Source: Bacteroides intestinalis (GTDB lineage Bacteria; Bacteroidota; Bacteroidia; Bacteroidales; Bacteroidaceae). From it: 64,000 nt of DNA. Numbering within the stretch: the first letter of the stretch is position 1; each line of letters starts with the position of its first letter. Positions 16,464-25,820 of this stretch are shown piece after piece. Position numbers and translations under genes: made by a program. The DNA lies in the NCBI RefSeq assembly GCF_902364365.1, contig NZ_CABJDN010000008.1:238542-302541 (forward strand), in the 5' to 3' direction. The notes beneath the pieces are model-generated. The model made no database searches and was not told the origin of the DNA. It saw only the letters and a program-made list of their open reading frames with translations.

Positions 16464-19118
16464 ATGAAAAGTATTCTGAAAGACACAAATAACTCCGAAA
16501 AACTATTGAACATGGTATCAGATACATTGATACTCATGGACCAAGACGGCGTATGCGTAGATATAGCTATCCATAATGTAGATTTATGGTTCATAAAAGA
16601 AAAGAGACTACTCGGGAAGAATTTACTGGCCCTGTTGCCTCCCAGTACGTACCGTGAGTTTTATCCGGAATTTAAGAAAGTCTTGCTCCGGAAAACAAAA
16701 TCAATCCGCAATTACGAACTCACATTGCGGGGTAGAAATTATTTCTTCAAATGTATCATGCAACCCTATGGTGACCTGATATTATGCCAATATCGTGACA
16801 TCACGGAACGTAGTCAACGCAAACTGGAACTGGAAAGAAAAAACCGGGAACTGTATGAAATACAAAAAGCCGCCCTCATTGGCAGGTGGATATATGATAC
16901 CGGTACTAAGGAATTCAGTTATACAGGTCAGACTGGTATCATGTGTACGGACGAAGAACAAAATATCCCCCTATCTGACTATCTGAATCTTGTTCTTCCC
17001 GAAGATAGGGAAAGTTTCAGCAATTGGCTCACCCGGAATCTGAAAGGAAGTATGGAAGAAAGCATAGACTATCGTATCTCCTTAGACAAAAAGGTCTTCT
17101 ACATCCGCCTGAAAGCATTTACCCGCGAACGTCGCAAAAACGGCAATATCACACTGGAAGGATATATACAGAACATTACCGACATCCAGCAAAGACGTAA
17201 CGATATCAACCTGCTGACGCATGCCATCAATAATTCCACGGAAGACATCTTTGCCGCCCATGAAGATGGCACACTGATATTCGCCAACCGCCAATTTAAG
17301 CAACACCACAATCTGAGCAATACGGACGACATCACCCAACTAAGGATTTATGAAATAGGTTCGTATGCCCGGAACGAAGAAGAATGGAAGAAAATGGTTG
17401 TTTCTATCAAGAATGGAGACAAGAAACAGAGTGTCACTATGTACAATCCTCTACCACTCTATCCCGAAGTGCTGGCATACGAAGGCAATGCCTATTGTGT
17501 CATTAGTGATGAAGGTTACGGAACAATCTGGGCATTCGGCCGGGATATTTCCCAACGCATCAGCCACGAACAACAAATCAAACGCTTTAACCAGATATTG
17601 GATAAGATCATCGAATATTTACCTGCAGGCATTGTTGTAAAGGATATCAAAAACAGCTTTAAATACTTATACCGCAACCGTGAGTCGTACAACCGTGAAA
17701 TTACCATGCAAGAGGCCCTGGGGAAAGATGACTTCGATTTCTATCCTCTGGAAATAGCAGAAGAAAAGCGTCGACAGGACATTGAAATTGCTTCTACAGG
17801 ACAAGAAATGCACTGGATAGCAGAAGAACGTGATGGTACCGGGCAGCCTCTTTTCCTTGACAAACGGAAGATGAAAATAGAAAGTAACGACTTCTCGCCC
17901 ATCTTATTGAATATAGAATGGGACATCACCAACATGGAACTGATGAAACGGGAACTAATGGTTGCTAAAGAAAAAGCGGAAACTTCCGACCAACTCAAAT
18001 CGGCTTTCCTTGCCAATATGAGTCATGAAATACGTACGCCTCTCAATGCCATCGTCGGTTTCTCACGCATCATCGCCGAAAGTGAAAATACAGAGGAACG
18101 CAAAGAATATTACAACATAGTGGAAGCTAACAACGAACGTCTGCTGCAACTCATCAACGAAATACTGGATTTATCAAAGATAGAAGCCGGCATTGTTGAA
18201 TTCAGCATTGCTCCCGTCCGCCTACATCCGCTTTGTAAAGAGATTCATGATGCTCATGTATTCCGTTGTCCTTCCGGTGTTGAGTTAGTATTTGAACCTT
18301 CGGATGAAGATATTCGCATCGATTCGGACAAGAATCGTATTTTCCAAGTTATATCAAACCTGATAGGAAATGCATTCAAGTTCACAACTCATGGAAGTAT
18401 CAGTTATGGATACCACCAGGAAGGGGAAAATATCATTTTCCATGTAACTGATACAGGAACAGGCATCGCTCCCGAAAAGATAGGAAAGGTATTCGAACGG
18501 TTCGTGAAAGCAAACAACTTTGCGCAGGGTACAGGACTGGGATTAGCAATCTGCAAAACCATCATTGAACGTCTGGGCGGAACAATTTCTGTGACTTCCG
18601 AATTGGAGAAAGGCACTACTTTCACTTTTAGCCTGCCTGCAAAGATTGCTATAGAGGAAGAAAAAGAAACGCTTGAAAGTGTATTTGAAGGGAATGGGTC
18701 GACAACCAATGAACAAAAAGCAACAACTGAAAAGAATCAGACTACACCTGAAAGTTCTCTAATGAAAACGATCCTGATAGCCGAAGATACCGACAGTAAT
18801 TATATCCTGATCAAAGCCATCTTAGGAAAAGAATATCACTTGGAGCGTGCCAAAGATGGTATGGAAGCCGTCAATATGTTTGTGGAATTAAATCCGGATA
18901 TCATCCTGATGGATATGAAAATGCCGAACCTCGGCGGACTGGATGCAACAAGAATCATCCGTGAACTATCACCCGATGTCCCCATCATCGCCCTGACTGC
19001 TTTTGCCTATGATCATGACCGTAAAGCAGCACTTGAAGTAGGGTGCAACGATTTCCTGACTAAACCTTTCACACAGGAGGTACTAAAAGAGACGATAAAA
19101 AAGTGGGTTAATAAGTGA
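16464..19118 (+). CDS. PAS-containing hybrid sensor histidine kinase with receiver domain
   Basis: This 884-residue protein has several PAS-like modules in its first 490 residues (for example LILMDQDGVCVDI, and ILDKIIEYLPAGIVVKDI) and no membrane helix, so it appears cytosolic. A kinase core follows: H-box MSHEIRTPLN (His521), N-box NLIGNAFKF, and G boxes DTGTGIAPEKIG and GTGLGLAICKTI. After a Glu/Thr-rich linker comes a receiver domain with Asp817 in LMDMKMP and the conserved TA...K signature (LTAFAY, LTKPF). No DNA-binding output domain or partner regulator is encoded nearby, so the downstream target is unknown. Its stop codon lies inside the palindrome at 19112. Confidence 0.93.
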   Translation: MKSILKDTNNSEKLLNMVSDTLILMDQDGVCVDIAIHNVDLWFIKEKRLLGKNLLALLPPSTYREFYPEFKKVLLRKTKSIRNYELTLRGRNYFFKCIMQPYGDLILCQYRDITERSQRKLELERKNRELYEIQKAALIGRWIYDTGTKEFSYTGQTGIMCTDEEQNIPLSDYLNLVLPEDRESFSNWLTRNLKGSMEESIDYRISLDKKVFYIRLKAFTRERRKNGNITLEGYIQNITDIQQRRNDINLLTHAINNSTEDIFAAHEDGTLIFANRQFKQHHNLSNTDDITQLRIYEIGSYARNEEEWKKMVVSIKNGDKKQSVTMYNPLPLYPEVLAYEGNAYCVISDEGYGTIWAFGRDISQRISHEQQIKRFNQILDKIIEYLPAGIVVKDIKNSFKYLYRNRESYNREITMQEALGKDDFDFYPLEIAEEKRRQDIEIASTGQEMHWIAEERDGTGQPLFLDKRKMKIESNDFSPILLNIEWDITNMELMKRELMVAKEKAETSDQLKSAFLANMSHEIRTPLNAIVGFSRIIAESENTEERKEYYNIVEANNERLLQLINEILDLSKIEAGIVEFSIAPVRLHPLCKEIHDAHVFRCPSGVELVFEPSDEDIRIDSDKNRIFQVISNLIGNAFKFTTHGSISYGYHQEGENIIFHVTDTGTGIAPEKIGKVFERFVKANNFAQGTGLGLAICKTIIERLGGTISVTSELEKGTTFTFSLPAKIAIEEEKETLESVFEGNGSTTNEQKATTEKNQTTPESSLMKTILIAEDTDSNYILIKAILGKEYHLERAKDGMEAVNMFVELNPDIILMDMKMPNLGGLDATRIIRELSPDVPIIALTAFAYDHDRKAALEVGCNDFLTKPFTQEVLKETIKKWVNK

Positions 19119-19201
19119 TTAACGGTAAGTGATTAGTGATTAGCAGGCTGCGCTATGATACCGCAGGAGCTAATCACTAATCACTTACCGTTAATCACTT
19201 A
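19112..19201. repeat. 33-bp perfect palindrome between convergent genes
   Basis: Bases 19112-19144 are perfectly complementary to 19169-19201, with the theme TAAGTGATTAACGGTAAGTG. The 24-nt interval forms a second hairpin (CTGCG 19148-19152 with CGCAG 19162-19166). It starts inside the stop region of the sensor kinase gene and ends one base before the last codon of the minus-strand gene, so it could act as a bidirectional terminator. Confidence 0.85.
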
Positions 19202-20977
19202 TTACGCAAAGATATCGCTCCTCTGAATATAAGCTATCACATCACCCTTATTCACGGTATCTCCTTGCTTGGCACATATTTCTACGACACGTCCGGTAAA
19301 TCCGGTCGGTATTTTTTCGTATTCCCCCCACGGAGTGGAAAGGTAACAGAACACTTCATCGTGCTGGTATTTACGCCCGATGAACGGAGCAACAGAAGGA
19401 CCTTCAACTGATACTTCCCACAGTACCTGTCCTTTATCCGGAGCAATTATCGGGTCAGCCTTGGCGCGTTTCAGTTTTTTAATTTCTTCTTCTGAATATC
19501 CATTTTTCACCATGGCGGCATCCTTAGCGCGTTGTAACTCATCCTCAAAACGCTTCTTAGCAGTACCTGACTTATAGTCACGATACTGGCGGTCGTGCAT
19601 GGCTAACTCAAAGAGTTCTTCATCATCGTCACCATATTCCCAGTTGTTATCATCCATTTCCTTCCGGAACTCATCCAGTGCATTCGGATAATTCAACTGC
19701 GGATCTGTATCTACAAACTCATAACCTTTGGACTTTGCGAGTTCTACAATCTCAAGATCCAGTTCACCCGGCAGGCGTCCGCTCTTACCCAGAATCATAT
19801 CCCAGGTATGATTATCTATCATCGTCCAGCGCTCCTCACCTTTCACCAGTTGCATAACATTCATCAACGCAACATTCTTCACATACTGACTGAAAGGTGT
19901 CACCAGTGGTGGATAACCTAATTTAGGCCATACATATTCCACTTCGTCGAAAAGCATCACCAGTAAGTCATCGATACTAAGTTCAGGTTCGTTTTTCCCT
20001 CTCAGAATCATATTTATTCCTGAATGTACCCCCTTCAGATCCGCCATCATAGACCCCATCATACCACCGGGAAGTCCACATTTCAGCAACAGAGAAGACA
20101 TATGTTTATTCGTAGGATCCATGAAATAACCCAGGAAATCATCTATAAATTCCTGCGTCATGGCACGCGCTTTCATATAGGCTTTCATATTGATGTCCGG
20201 CACCTGGAAACCCAGATCTTTCAACATAGCCTGCACCGAAATTACATCCGGATGTACTTTACCCCAAGACATCGGCTCCATAGCTACATCAATGATATCA
20301 GCCCCATTCTCACAGACTTCAAGAATAGATGCCATCGACAAGCCCGGTCCACTATGACCATGATATTGAATGATCACTTCCGGATGCCTCTCTTTAATTG
20401 TTTTCGTCAATCGCCCCAGCATACCCGGACGACCGATACCTGCCATATCTTTCAGACAGATTTCGGGTGCTCCGGCTTCAATCAGCTGATCAGCAACATG
20501 AGCATAATACTCCACTGTATGTACAGGCGAATGCGTGATACACAGTGTAGCTTGTGGTATCATACCTGCTTCCAATGCATATTTTATAGAAGGGATGATA
20601 TTGCGCGTTTCATTCAATCCACAAAAAATACGAGTAATATCTACTCCCTGTGCATGCTTTACATGATACATCAAACGACGAACATCGGCAGGTACCGGAT
20701 ACATACGCAGAGCATTCAGACCACGATCCAGCATATGCGTCTGTATACCTGCTTCATTGAAAGGTTTAGTAAAAGCACGTACGGCCTTGTTGGGATTTTC
20801 GCCATACAACAGATTCACTTGCTCAAAAGCCCCTCCGTTAGTTTCCACACGGGCAAAACACCCCATTTCGATAATCAAGGGGGCAATACGTACCAATTGG
20901 TCTACACGAGGTTGATATTTACCGGAAGATTGCCACATGTCACGGTAAACAAGACTGAATTTAATTTCTTTTTTCAT
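19202..20977 (-). CDS. Carboxyltransferase (OadA/pyruvate carboxylase B-like) with degenerate biotinyl domain
   Basis: The first about 460 residues form an HMGL-like TIM barrel plus conserved carboxylase domain of the oxaloacetate decarboxylase alpha/pyruvate carboxylase B family. Visible are YRDMWQS (metal Asp), ICLKDMAG with the carbamylated Lys, and YHGHSGPG with two metal His. The last about 80 residues resemble a biotinyl/lipoyl fold (GFTGRVVEICAKQGDTVNKGDV). The EAMKM biotin-attachment motif is absent, and the equivalent stretch reads LSTPWGEYEK. It could use a separate biotin carrier protein or have another role. No partner beta subunit is encoded in the window. A -7 box lies at 21035-21042. 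Confidence 0.87.
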   Translation of the reverse strand: MKKEIKFSLVYRDMWQSSGKYQPRVDQLVRIAPLIIEMGCFARVETNGGAFEQVNLLYGENPNKAVRAFTKPFNEAGIQTHMLDRGLNALRMYPVPADVRRLMYHVKHAQGVDITRIFCGLNETRNIIPSIKYALEAGMIPQATLCITHSPVHTVEYYAHVADQLIEAGAPEICLKDMAGIGRPGMLGRLTKTIKERHPEVIIQYHGHSGPGLSMASILEVCENGADIIDVAMEPMSWGKVHPDVISVQAMLKDLGFQVPDINMKAYMKARAMTQEFIDDFLGYFMDPTNKHMSSLLLKCGLPGGMMGSMMADLKGVHSGINMILRGKNEPELSIDDLLVMLFDEVEYVWPKLGYPPLVTPFSQYVKNVALMNVMQLVKGEERWTMIDNHTWDMILGKSGRLPGELDLEIVELAKSKGYEFVDTDPQLNYPNALDEFRKEMDDNNWEYGDDDEELFELAMHDRQYRDYKSGTAKKRFEDELQRAKDAAMVKNGYSEEEIKKLKRAKADPIIAPDKGQVLWEVSVEGPSVAPFIGRKYQHDEVFCYLSTPWGEYEKIPTGFTGRVVEICAKQGDTVNKGDVIAYIQRSDIFA

Positions 20978-21034
20978 CGCAGTCGGTAGTTAGCGGTTTA
21001 ACATATACGAATTAATAAGTTAACTTAATAAGTA

Positions 21035-21042
21035 CAAATATA
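21035..21042 (-). promoter_or_regulatory. -7 box for the carboxyltransferase gene
   Basis: TATATTTG on the minus strand, with TTTG (21065-21068) 22 bp upstream, slightly longer than the usual 19-21 bp spacing. The ATG lies 57 bp downstream. Confidence 0.5.
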
Positions 21043-21178
21043 ATGGTTTATTCTAACATATAGTCAAAAATGCACCCTAAATATTCACTATAAAAGTTAT
21101 GTTTTATATCATATTGAAAGCACAACTTCTTTTCTTCACAATTCAAACAGCCTTCACCAATGCGTACATATAAATATA

Positions 21179-21197
21179 CCCAGGGCAGTGCCCTGGG
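21179..21197. repeat. Short REP-like GC hairpin
   Basis: CCCAGGGC (21179-21186) and GCCCTGGG (21190-21197) form a perfect 8-bp stem with a 3-nt loop in the otherwise AT-rich 306-bp gap between two minus-strand genes. It resembles REP palindromes. No associated transposase gene is seen. Nothing else is recognisable in this gap apart from the -7 box. Confidence 0.6.
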
Positions 21198-21283
21198 CTA
21201 TTCGGTTAAAGTCATATAGGCTTAATTTACAGAATCACACTGTAAGAGACTCATAGTCAAGCTTGCAGCTTAACCTGTAGCTT

Positions 21284-21787
21284 TTAAACAAAGTCTTTCA
21301 ATTCTTGTTGTAGCCGCTGGCGGGTAAAGAATATGCGGCTTTTGACAGTTCCTAAAGGCAATCCGAGCCGATCGGCTATTTCACGATACTTGAAACCGGA
21401 AACGTGCATGGAGAAGGGGACTTTATAATCACGAGGTAATGAATTGACAATGCGGTGCATCTCTTTCAAATCATAAGTTCCTTCGGCGCTTGCAAAACCG
21501 GAGTTTTGCGGCAGGTTTAAATGATAAAGGTTATCTGTCTGGTCCACGAAGGTTTGTTCGCGAACGATTCTGCGGTAATTATTAATAAAGATATTCCGCA
21601 TAATGGTGTACATCCACCCTTTGAAATTTGTATCGGGCATGTACTTGTCTTCGTTATCCAACGCTTTGAGTGAGGTTTCCTGCAATAAATCATTCGCCTC
21701 CTCTTTATCGGCTGTCAACTTATATGCAAAGCGAAGCAGTTCTTCTTGCACACTAATCAAATCCTTCCTAAAACTGTAGGTATTCAT
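21284..21787 (-). CDS. ECF RNA polymerase sigma factor
   Basis: This 167-residue group IV sigma factor has region 2 (LLRFAYKLTADKEEANDLLQ, then FKGWMYTIMRNIFINNYRR) and region 4 (LPRDYKVPFSMHVSGFKY, REIADRLGLPLGTVKSRIFF). I start at MNTYSFRKDL (21787); the frame extends upstream but those residues are not sigma-like. No anti-sigma gene is adjacent: the upstream neighbour is a divergent protease and the downstream neighbour a metabolic gene. The regulon and control therefore cannot be inferred from context. Confidence 0.93.
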   Translation of the reverse strand: MNTYSFRKDLISVQEELLRFAYKLTADKEEANDLLQETSLKALDNEDKYMPDTNFKGWMYTIMRNIFINNYRRIVREQTFVDQTDNLYHLNLPQNSGFASAEGTYDLKEMHRIVNSLPRDYKVPFSMHVSGFKYREIADRLGLPLGTVKSRIFFTRQRLQQELKDFV

Positions 21788-22001
21788 ACTTTGCTCTTTT
21801 AAATAGTTAATAATTATTTTAAATTCACGATTGCAAGTATAGGGAAGTTTCAGGTTTCCGAGGGGTCGAGTTTTGTTTTTATTTAGGGCAAAAACTATCA
21901 AATGACAGTTTTCACCCCCATTTTGAGAGTTTTCTGGTGGTCTTTTTAAAAAAAAGCGTATCTTTTTCCGAAGATTTCGTAAAGTGTTTGTGATTTTTTT
22001 A

Positions 22002-22009
22002 TAGTTTTG
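22002..22009 (+). promoter_or_regulatory. -7 box for the M16 peptidase gene
   Basis: TAGTTTTG fits TAnnTTTG and lies 43 bp upstream of the ATG. Confidence 0.45.
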
Positions 22010-22021
22010 CCTACATATAGC

Positions 22022-22051
22022 AAAAACACTTTATTTAAAAACACTTTATTT
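22022..22051 (+). repeat. Perfect 15-bp tandem duplication in the M16 leader
   Basis: AAAAACACTTTATTT occurs twice head to tail (22022-22036 and 22037-22051), ending 1 bp before the ATG, so it makes up most of the 5' untranslated leader and contains the likely ribosome-binding region. Confidence 0.85.
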
Positions 22052-22052
22052 T

Positions 22053-24953
22053 ATGAGACGAATTATTAATTCCATTATTCTTCTGGCTATCATGGCTATC
22101 GCTCTGCCGTCATACGGTCAAGGGCTGAAAGCATTCAAGCTGAAGAATGGTCTTTCCGTATATATATGGGAAGACAACACCAAATCGGATGTATATGGTA
22201 TTGTGGCCTGCCGAACAGGCTCAGTGAACGATCCGGCAGAATATACCGGACTGGCACACTACCTGGAGCATGTAATGTTTAAGGGTACCGACAAGATCGG
22301 GGCACTGGACTGGGCTACCGAAAAGCCTCTTTATGATAAAATCATTGCCAAGTATGATGAAATGGCGGATGAAGCCGATCCCGTAAAGAAAGAAGCCATT
22401 GCTAAAGAAATCAATGAACTGACTGTAGAAGCTGCTAAAGTAAGTGTATCTACCGAATTCATGAATCTGATAGAAAGTATGGGTGGAAAGGGATTGAATG
22501 CCGGAACAAGTTTCGATGTGACATATTATCACAACTCATTCCCTCCTTATCAAATCAATAAATGGTTGGAAATCTACTCACAACGTATGATCAACCCGGT
22601 ATTCCGTACTTTCCAGACCGAATTGGAAAGTGTATACGAAGAATACAATATGTATAAGGATGATCCAGGAAGCGTACAGCAGGAATTTATTTCCAGCAAA
22701 GCATACGAAGGACACCCTTATGCACGTCCTATCATCGGATTACCGGAACACCTGAAAAACCCACGTTTGAGTAAGCTGATCGACTATTATAACGATTGGT
22801 ACACTCCGGAAAACATGGTGCTCATCCTCGTTGGTAACGTAGATGCTAAACAAATCAGCGGACGTATCAACGCTACTTTCGGACGCCTGCAAGCTAAACC
22901 GACTCCCGAACGTAAAACTTATCCCGACCTTGAAATCAAAGGTCGTAAGCAATATAATGCAAAGGTTGGTTATTATCCCAATGTATGCCTCGTATACAAA
23001 GGTGTACCTTCCGGACACCCCGATGAAAAACCTTTGGATATCGCCATGTCTCTGTTGAGCAACAACAGCAACACCGGTACACTGGACAAACTGACTATTG
23101 ACGGTGAGTTGACTCAAGGTTATGCTTATTCAGACAGTCGTCGCGAACAGGGTCGTAATATCGTACGTTGTATCCCTCTCTACGATGAAAATCAACGTCG
23201 CTTCGAATCAAACAAGAGCGCTGAAAAGAAAGCTCTGAAAGCTATCGAAAAAGTAGCTAACGGTGAATTTGAAGAATGGCAAATCAATTCTATCAAGAAC
23301 AATATGTGCCGTGATTTCGACCGCAGAATGGAATCTAACACTTACAAGGCACATATGTTGATGAATGCTTTCATCAGCGAAGAAGACTTGGGACAAGTTC
23401 TCAACTACAAAGATGAAGTAATGGCCATCACAACAGAGGATATCAAACGTGTGGCCAAGCAATACCTGACGAATGATTATCTTGCCATTTACATTGAAAA
23501 AGGAAAGCTTGATAAGAGTACCAAAATTAAGAAACCTGGATATAAACCTATCGAACCTCCTGTAGGCAAACAATCACTGTATGCTACGCAATTCAAGAAC
23601 ATGCCTATCGGACAAGTAGACGAGAAGTTCGTCAACTTCGCTGACGTACAAAGCAAACAGTTGAACGACCGCTCTAAAATGTACTATACACAGAATCCGG
23701 AAAATAATGTATTCAGCTTAACACTGCGTTACGGTGTTGGTGAACGCGAATTCCGCAAACTGGGTATTGCAGCAGACCTGATGAATAATGCAGGTATCAT
23801 GGGTGCTTACGAGCCGCAACAATTGAAAGAAGAGCTTGGTAAACTGAATGCTACTTGTGAAGTAAGTGCTAACAGCAACTATCTCTACATCACCATGGAA
23901 GGTTATGAAGAAACTTTGCCGCAAGCTTGCCAACTCCTCGCCCGTCAAATTCTGATGCCGAAACTGGACGAAAAGCAGCTGAGCCGTATCAAAGGCTCTA
24001 TGTTGGGTAGCCGTCAGCAACGCAAGGAAAATGTGAACGCTTTGTCCAACGCACTTATGCAATACATGATTTACCAGGATAAATCATCCTACATCGATGA
24101 ACTGACTGATAAGGAAGTTTACGAACTGCAGATTTCCGAGCTGACAGGTGACATCAACCGTGCAGCTAACTATGAAGCAGAAATCTTCTATTGCGGAACA
24201 ATGCCTTTCGACAATGCTTATGAAGTTCTCAGCAAAAACCTGCCGCTGGTTGCCAACGAAAAACCGACTACTTCACCGCAGGACAAAACGATGGCTACCG
24301 TAACGGAGAACACTGTTTACTTCCTGCCGAACTCTGATGCTGAACAGGCTCAAATCTACTTCTTCATGCCAATGGAGAAATTCGACAAGAAAGATGACGT
24401 GATTCGCGATGCATTCAATCAATATTTCTCTGGTGGTTTCAACGGATTGGTATTGGATGAAATCCGTGGAAAACGTTCTATGGCTTATTCAGCCGGAGCA
24501 TATATCGGTACACCTTCATTGCCTGGCAACCCGACTTATTTGTTCGGTAACATCGGTACGCAGAATGATAAAGCCAACGATGCATTGGATGTATTCATGG
24601 GTCTGATTACAGATATGCCAAAGAATGCTGACCGTATAGACAACATCAAGAGTTACATGCGCCAGGAGATGCTGACTACACATCCTTCTTTCCGTAACAA
24701 AGCCGAGTACATGAGATCACTGCAACGCGTAGGCTATAACGATGATCCTACCAAGGAAAATCTGCCTAAGGTTGATGCGCTGACTTTCGATGATATCGTG
24801 AAGTACTACGAAGAAAATGTCAAAGGTAAACCATACTGTATCGGTATTATGGGTAACCCGAAAGATATCGACGTGAAGAAGCTGGAGAAATACGGCAAAG
24901 TAGTGAAACTGAATGAAAGAAAATTGTTCAACACGAAAGACGCAATGTTCTAA
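22053..24953 (+). CDS. M16 family zinc metallopeptidase, two-lobed
   Basis: This 966-residue exported protease has a signal peptide (MRRIINSIILLAIMAIALPS) and the inverted zinc motif HxxEH at residues 69-73 (GLAHYLEHVMFKG), with a downstream metal Glu in LESVYEEYNM. The length fits two M16 lobes in one chain, with the C-terminal lobe inactive as is normal in pitrilysin-type enzymes. It probably degrades peptides in the periplasm. It is monocistronic, with a strong terminator at 24973. Confidence 0.95.
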   Translation: MRRIINSIILLAIMAIALPSYGQGLKAFKLKNGLSVYIWEDNTKSDVYGIVACRTGSVNDPAEYTGLAHYLEHVMFKGTDKIGALDWATEKPLYDKIIAKYDEMADEADPVKKEAIAKEINELTVEAAKVSVSTEFMNLIESMGGKGLNAGTSFDVTYYHNSFPPYQINKWLEIYSQRMINPVFRTFQTELESVYEEYNMYKDDPGSVQQEFISSKAYEGHPYARPIIGLPEHLKNPRLSKLIDYYNDWYTPENMVLILVGNVDAKQISGRINATFGRLQAKPTPERKTYPDLEIKGRKQYNAKVGYYPNVCLVYKGVPSGHPDEKPLDIAMSLLSNNSNTGTLDKLTIDGELTQGYAYSDSRREQGRNIVRCIPLYDENQRRFESNKSAEKKALKAIEKVANGEFEEWQINSIKNNMCRDFDRRMESNTYKAHMLMNAFISEEDLGQVLNYKDEVMAITTEDIKRVAKQYLTNDYLAIYIEKGKLDKSTKIKKPGYKPIEPPVGKQSLYATQFKNMPIGQVDEKFVNFADVQSKQLNDRSKMYYTQNPENNVFSLTLRYGVGEREFRKLGIAADLMNNAGIMGAYEPQQLKEELGKLNATCEVSANSNYLYITMEGYEETLPQACQLLARQILMPKLDEKQLSRIKGSMLGSRQQRKENVNALSNALMQYMIYQDKSSYIDELTDKEVYELQISELTGDINRAANYEAEIFYCGTMPFDNAYEVLSKNLPLVANEKPTTSPQDKTMATVTENTVYFLPNSDAEQAQIYFFMPMEKFDKKDDVIRDAFNQYFSGGFNGLVLDEIRGKRSMAYSAGAYIGTPSLPGNPTYLFGNIGTQNDKANDALDVFMGLITDMPKNADRIDNIKSYMRQEMLTTHPSFRNKAEYMRSLQRVGYNDDPTKENLPKVDALTFDDIVKYYEENVKGKPYCIGIMGNPKDIDVKKLEKYGKVVKLNERKLFNTKDAMF

Positions 24954-24972
24954 CAAGAATCTCCTTTAATTA

Positions 24973-25016
24973 AAAAGGGTATCACCTCTTCTTCCGGTGA
25001 TACCCTTTTCTTTTTC
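24973..25016 (+). terminator. Terminator of the M16 peptidase gene
   Basis: Perfect 14-bp stem (AAAAGGGTATCACC, 24973-24986, with 24996-25009), 9-nt loop, followed by CTTTTTCC. Confidence 0.92.
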
Positions 25017-25060
25017 CATTCGCTTTTGCAATTATTCAGTTTGCCCTTGGAACAAAGTCT

Positions 25061-25699
25061 TTAATCCTTGTCTTTATCTTCTACTTCTGCTGCACTTCCC
25101 GAGAGAATCGGCAGACAGATATTATACTTCACAGCCAGAATACGTGTGACGAATACTGAAATACCGCCTGCCACCTGACATCCGTATGAATGTATCCCGA
25201 TAAGATCGCATATCCAGTAAACCGTACCACCTACTACGCATGCCATAGCATAAATTTCTTTTCGGAAAATCAGTGGAATTTCATTGATAAACACATCACG
25301 GATTACACCACCTGCAGCACCTGTAATACTACCCATAATGATAGCTACCCAGAACGGATATCCCAGTGCAATACTTTTTCCCACACCGACCACTGTGAAC
25401 AGTGCCAAACCAATGCTGTCGAATATAAAGAAGGTGTTATGCAAATGAATCAAATGTTTTCCAAAAAGAATCACCCACAGCAAGGCCAGTCCCGTACAAA
25501 TCAAATAGATAGGATCCGTCATCCAACCTGGAGTGACACCCAGCAATACATCACGTATCGTACCGCCACCAATGGCAGTTACAAAACCTACTACATACGC
25601 CCCGAACCAGTCGAACCGCTTTGCCGAAGCCAGCCGAATGCCACTGATTGCAAAAGCAAACGTACCTATAAAATCGAGTATTTGAACAAATGTTGGCAT
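25061..25699 (-). CDS. YicG/TRIC-type membrane protein (UPF0126)
   Basis: This 212-residue protein has two repeated three-helix units typical of UPF0126 (trimeric intracellular cation channel-like; E. coli YicG acts in glycine uptake). The duplicated signatures are AFAISGIRLASAKRFDWFG with GGGTIRDVLLG, and TGAAGGVIRDVF. I start at the ATG at 25699 (MPTFVQILDFIG); the codon 9 nt upstream is TTG. It is convergent with the M16 gene. Transport substrate is unknown here. Confidence 0.88.
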   Translation of the reverse strand: MPTFVQILDFIGTFAFAISGIRLASAKRFDWFGAYVVGFVTAIGGGTIRDVLLGVTPGWMTDPIYLICTGLALLWVILFGKHLIHLHNTFFIFDSIGLALFTVVGVGKSIALGYPFWVAIIMGSITGAAGGVIRDVFINEIPLIFRKEIYAMACVVGGTVYWICDLIGIHSYGCQVAGGISVFVTRILAVKYNICLPILSGSAAEVEDKDKD

Positions 25700-25793
25700 G
25701 ATAGTCAATGATTAACGTTAAATGTTTAATGATTTATAATTGCTATTCATTAAAATTATTGGCAAAGTAACGAATAATTTCCCTAAGAAAACG

Positions 25794-25801
25794 TATTTTT
25801 G
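25794..25801 (+). promoter_or_regulatory. -7 box for the WecB-like gene
   Basis: TATTTTTG fits TAnnTTTG and lies 19 bp upstream of the chosen ATG, which would give a very short leader. Confidence 0.45.
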
Positions 25802-25820
25802 TCTCATCAATTTATATGCA

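Noticed and set aside
20024..20989. 321-codon open frame opposite the carboxyltransferase
   Set aside because: Composition is skewed (many His, Arg, Thr, Cys) and the minus-strand protein has clear motifs.
21788..21901. Upstream extension of the ECF sigma factor
   Set aside because: The extra 38 residues are not sigma-like, and the next ATG gives the normal length.
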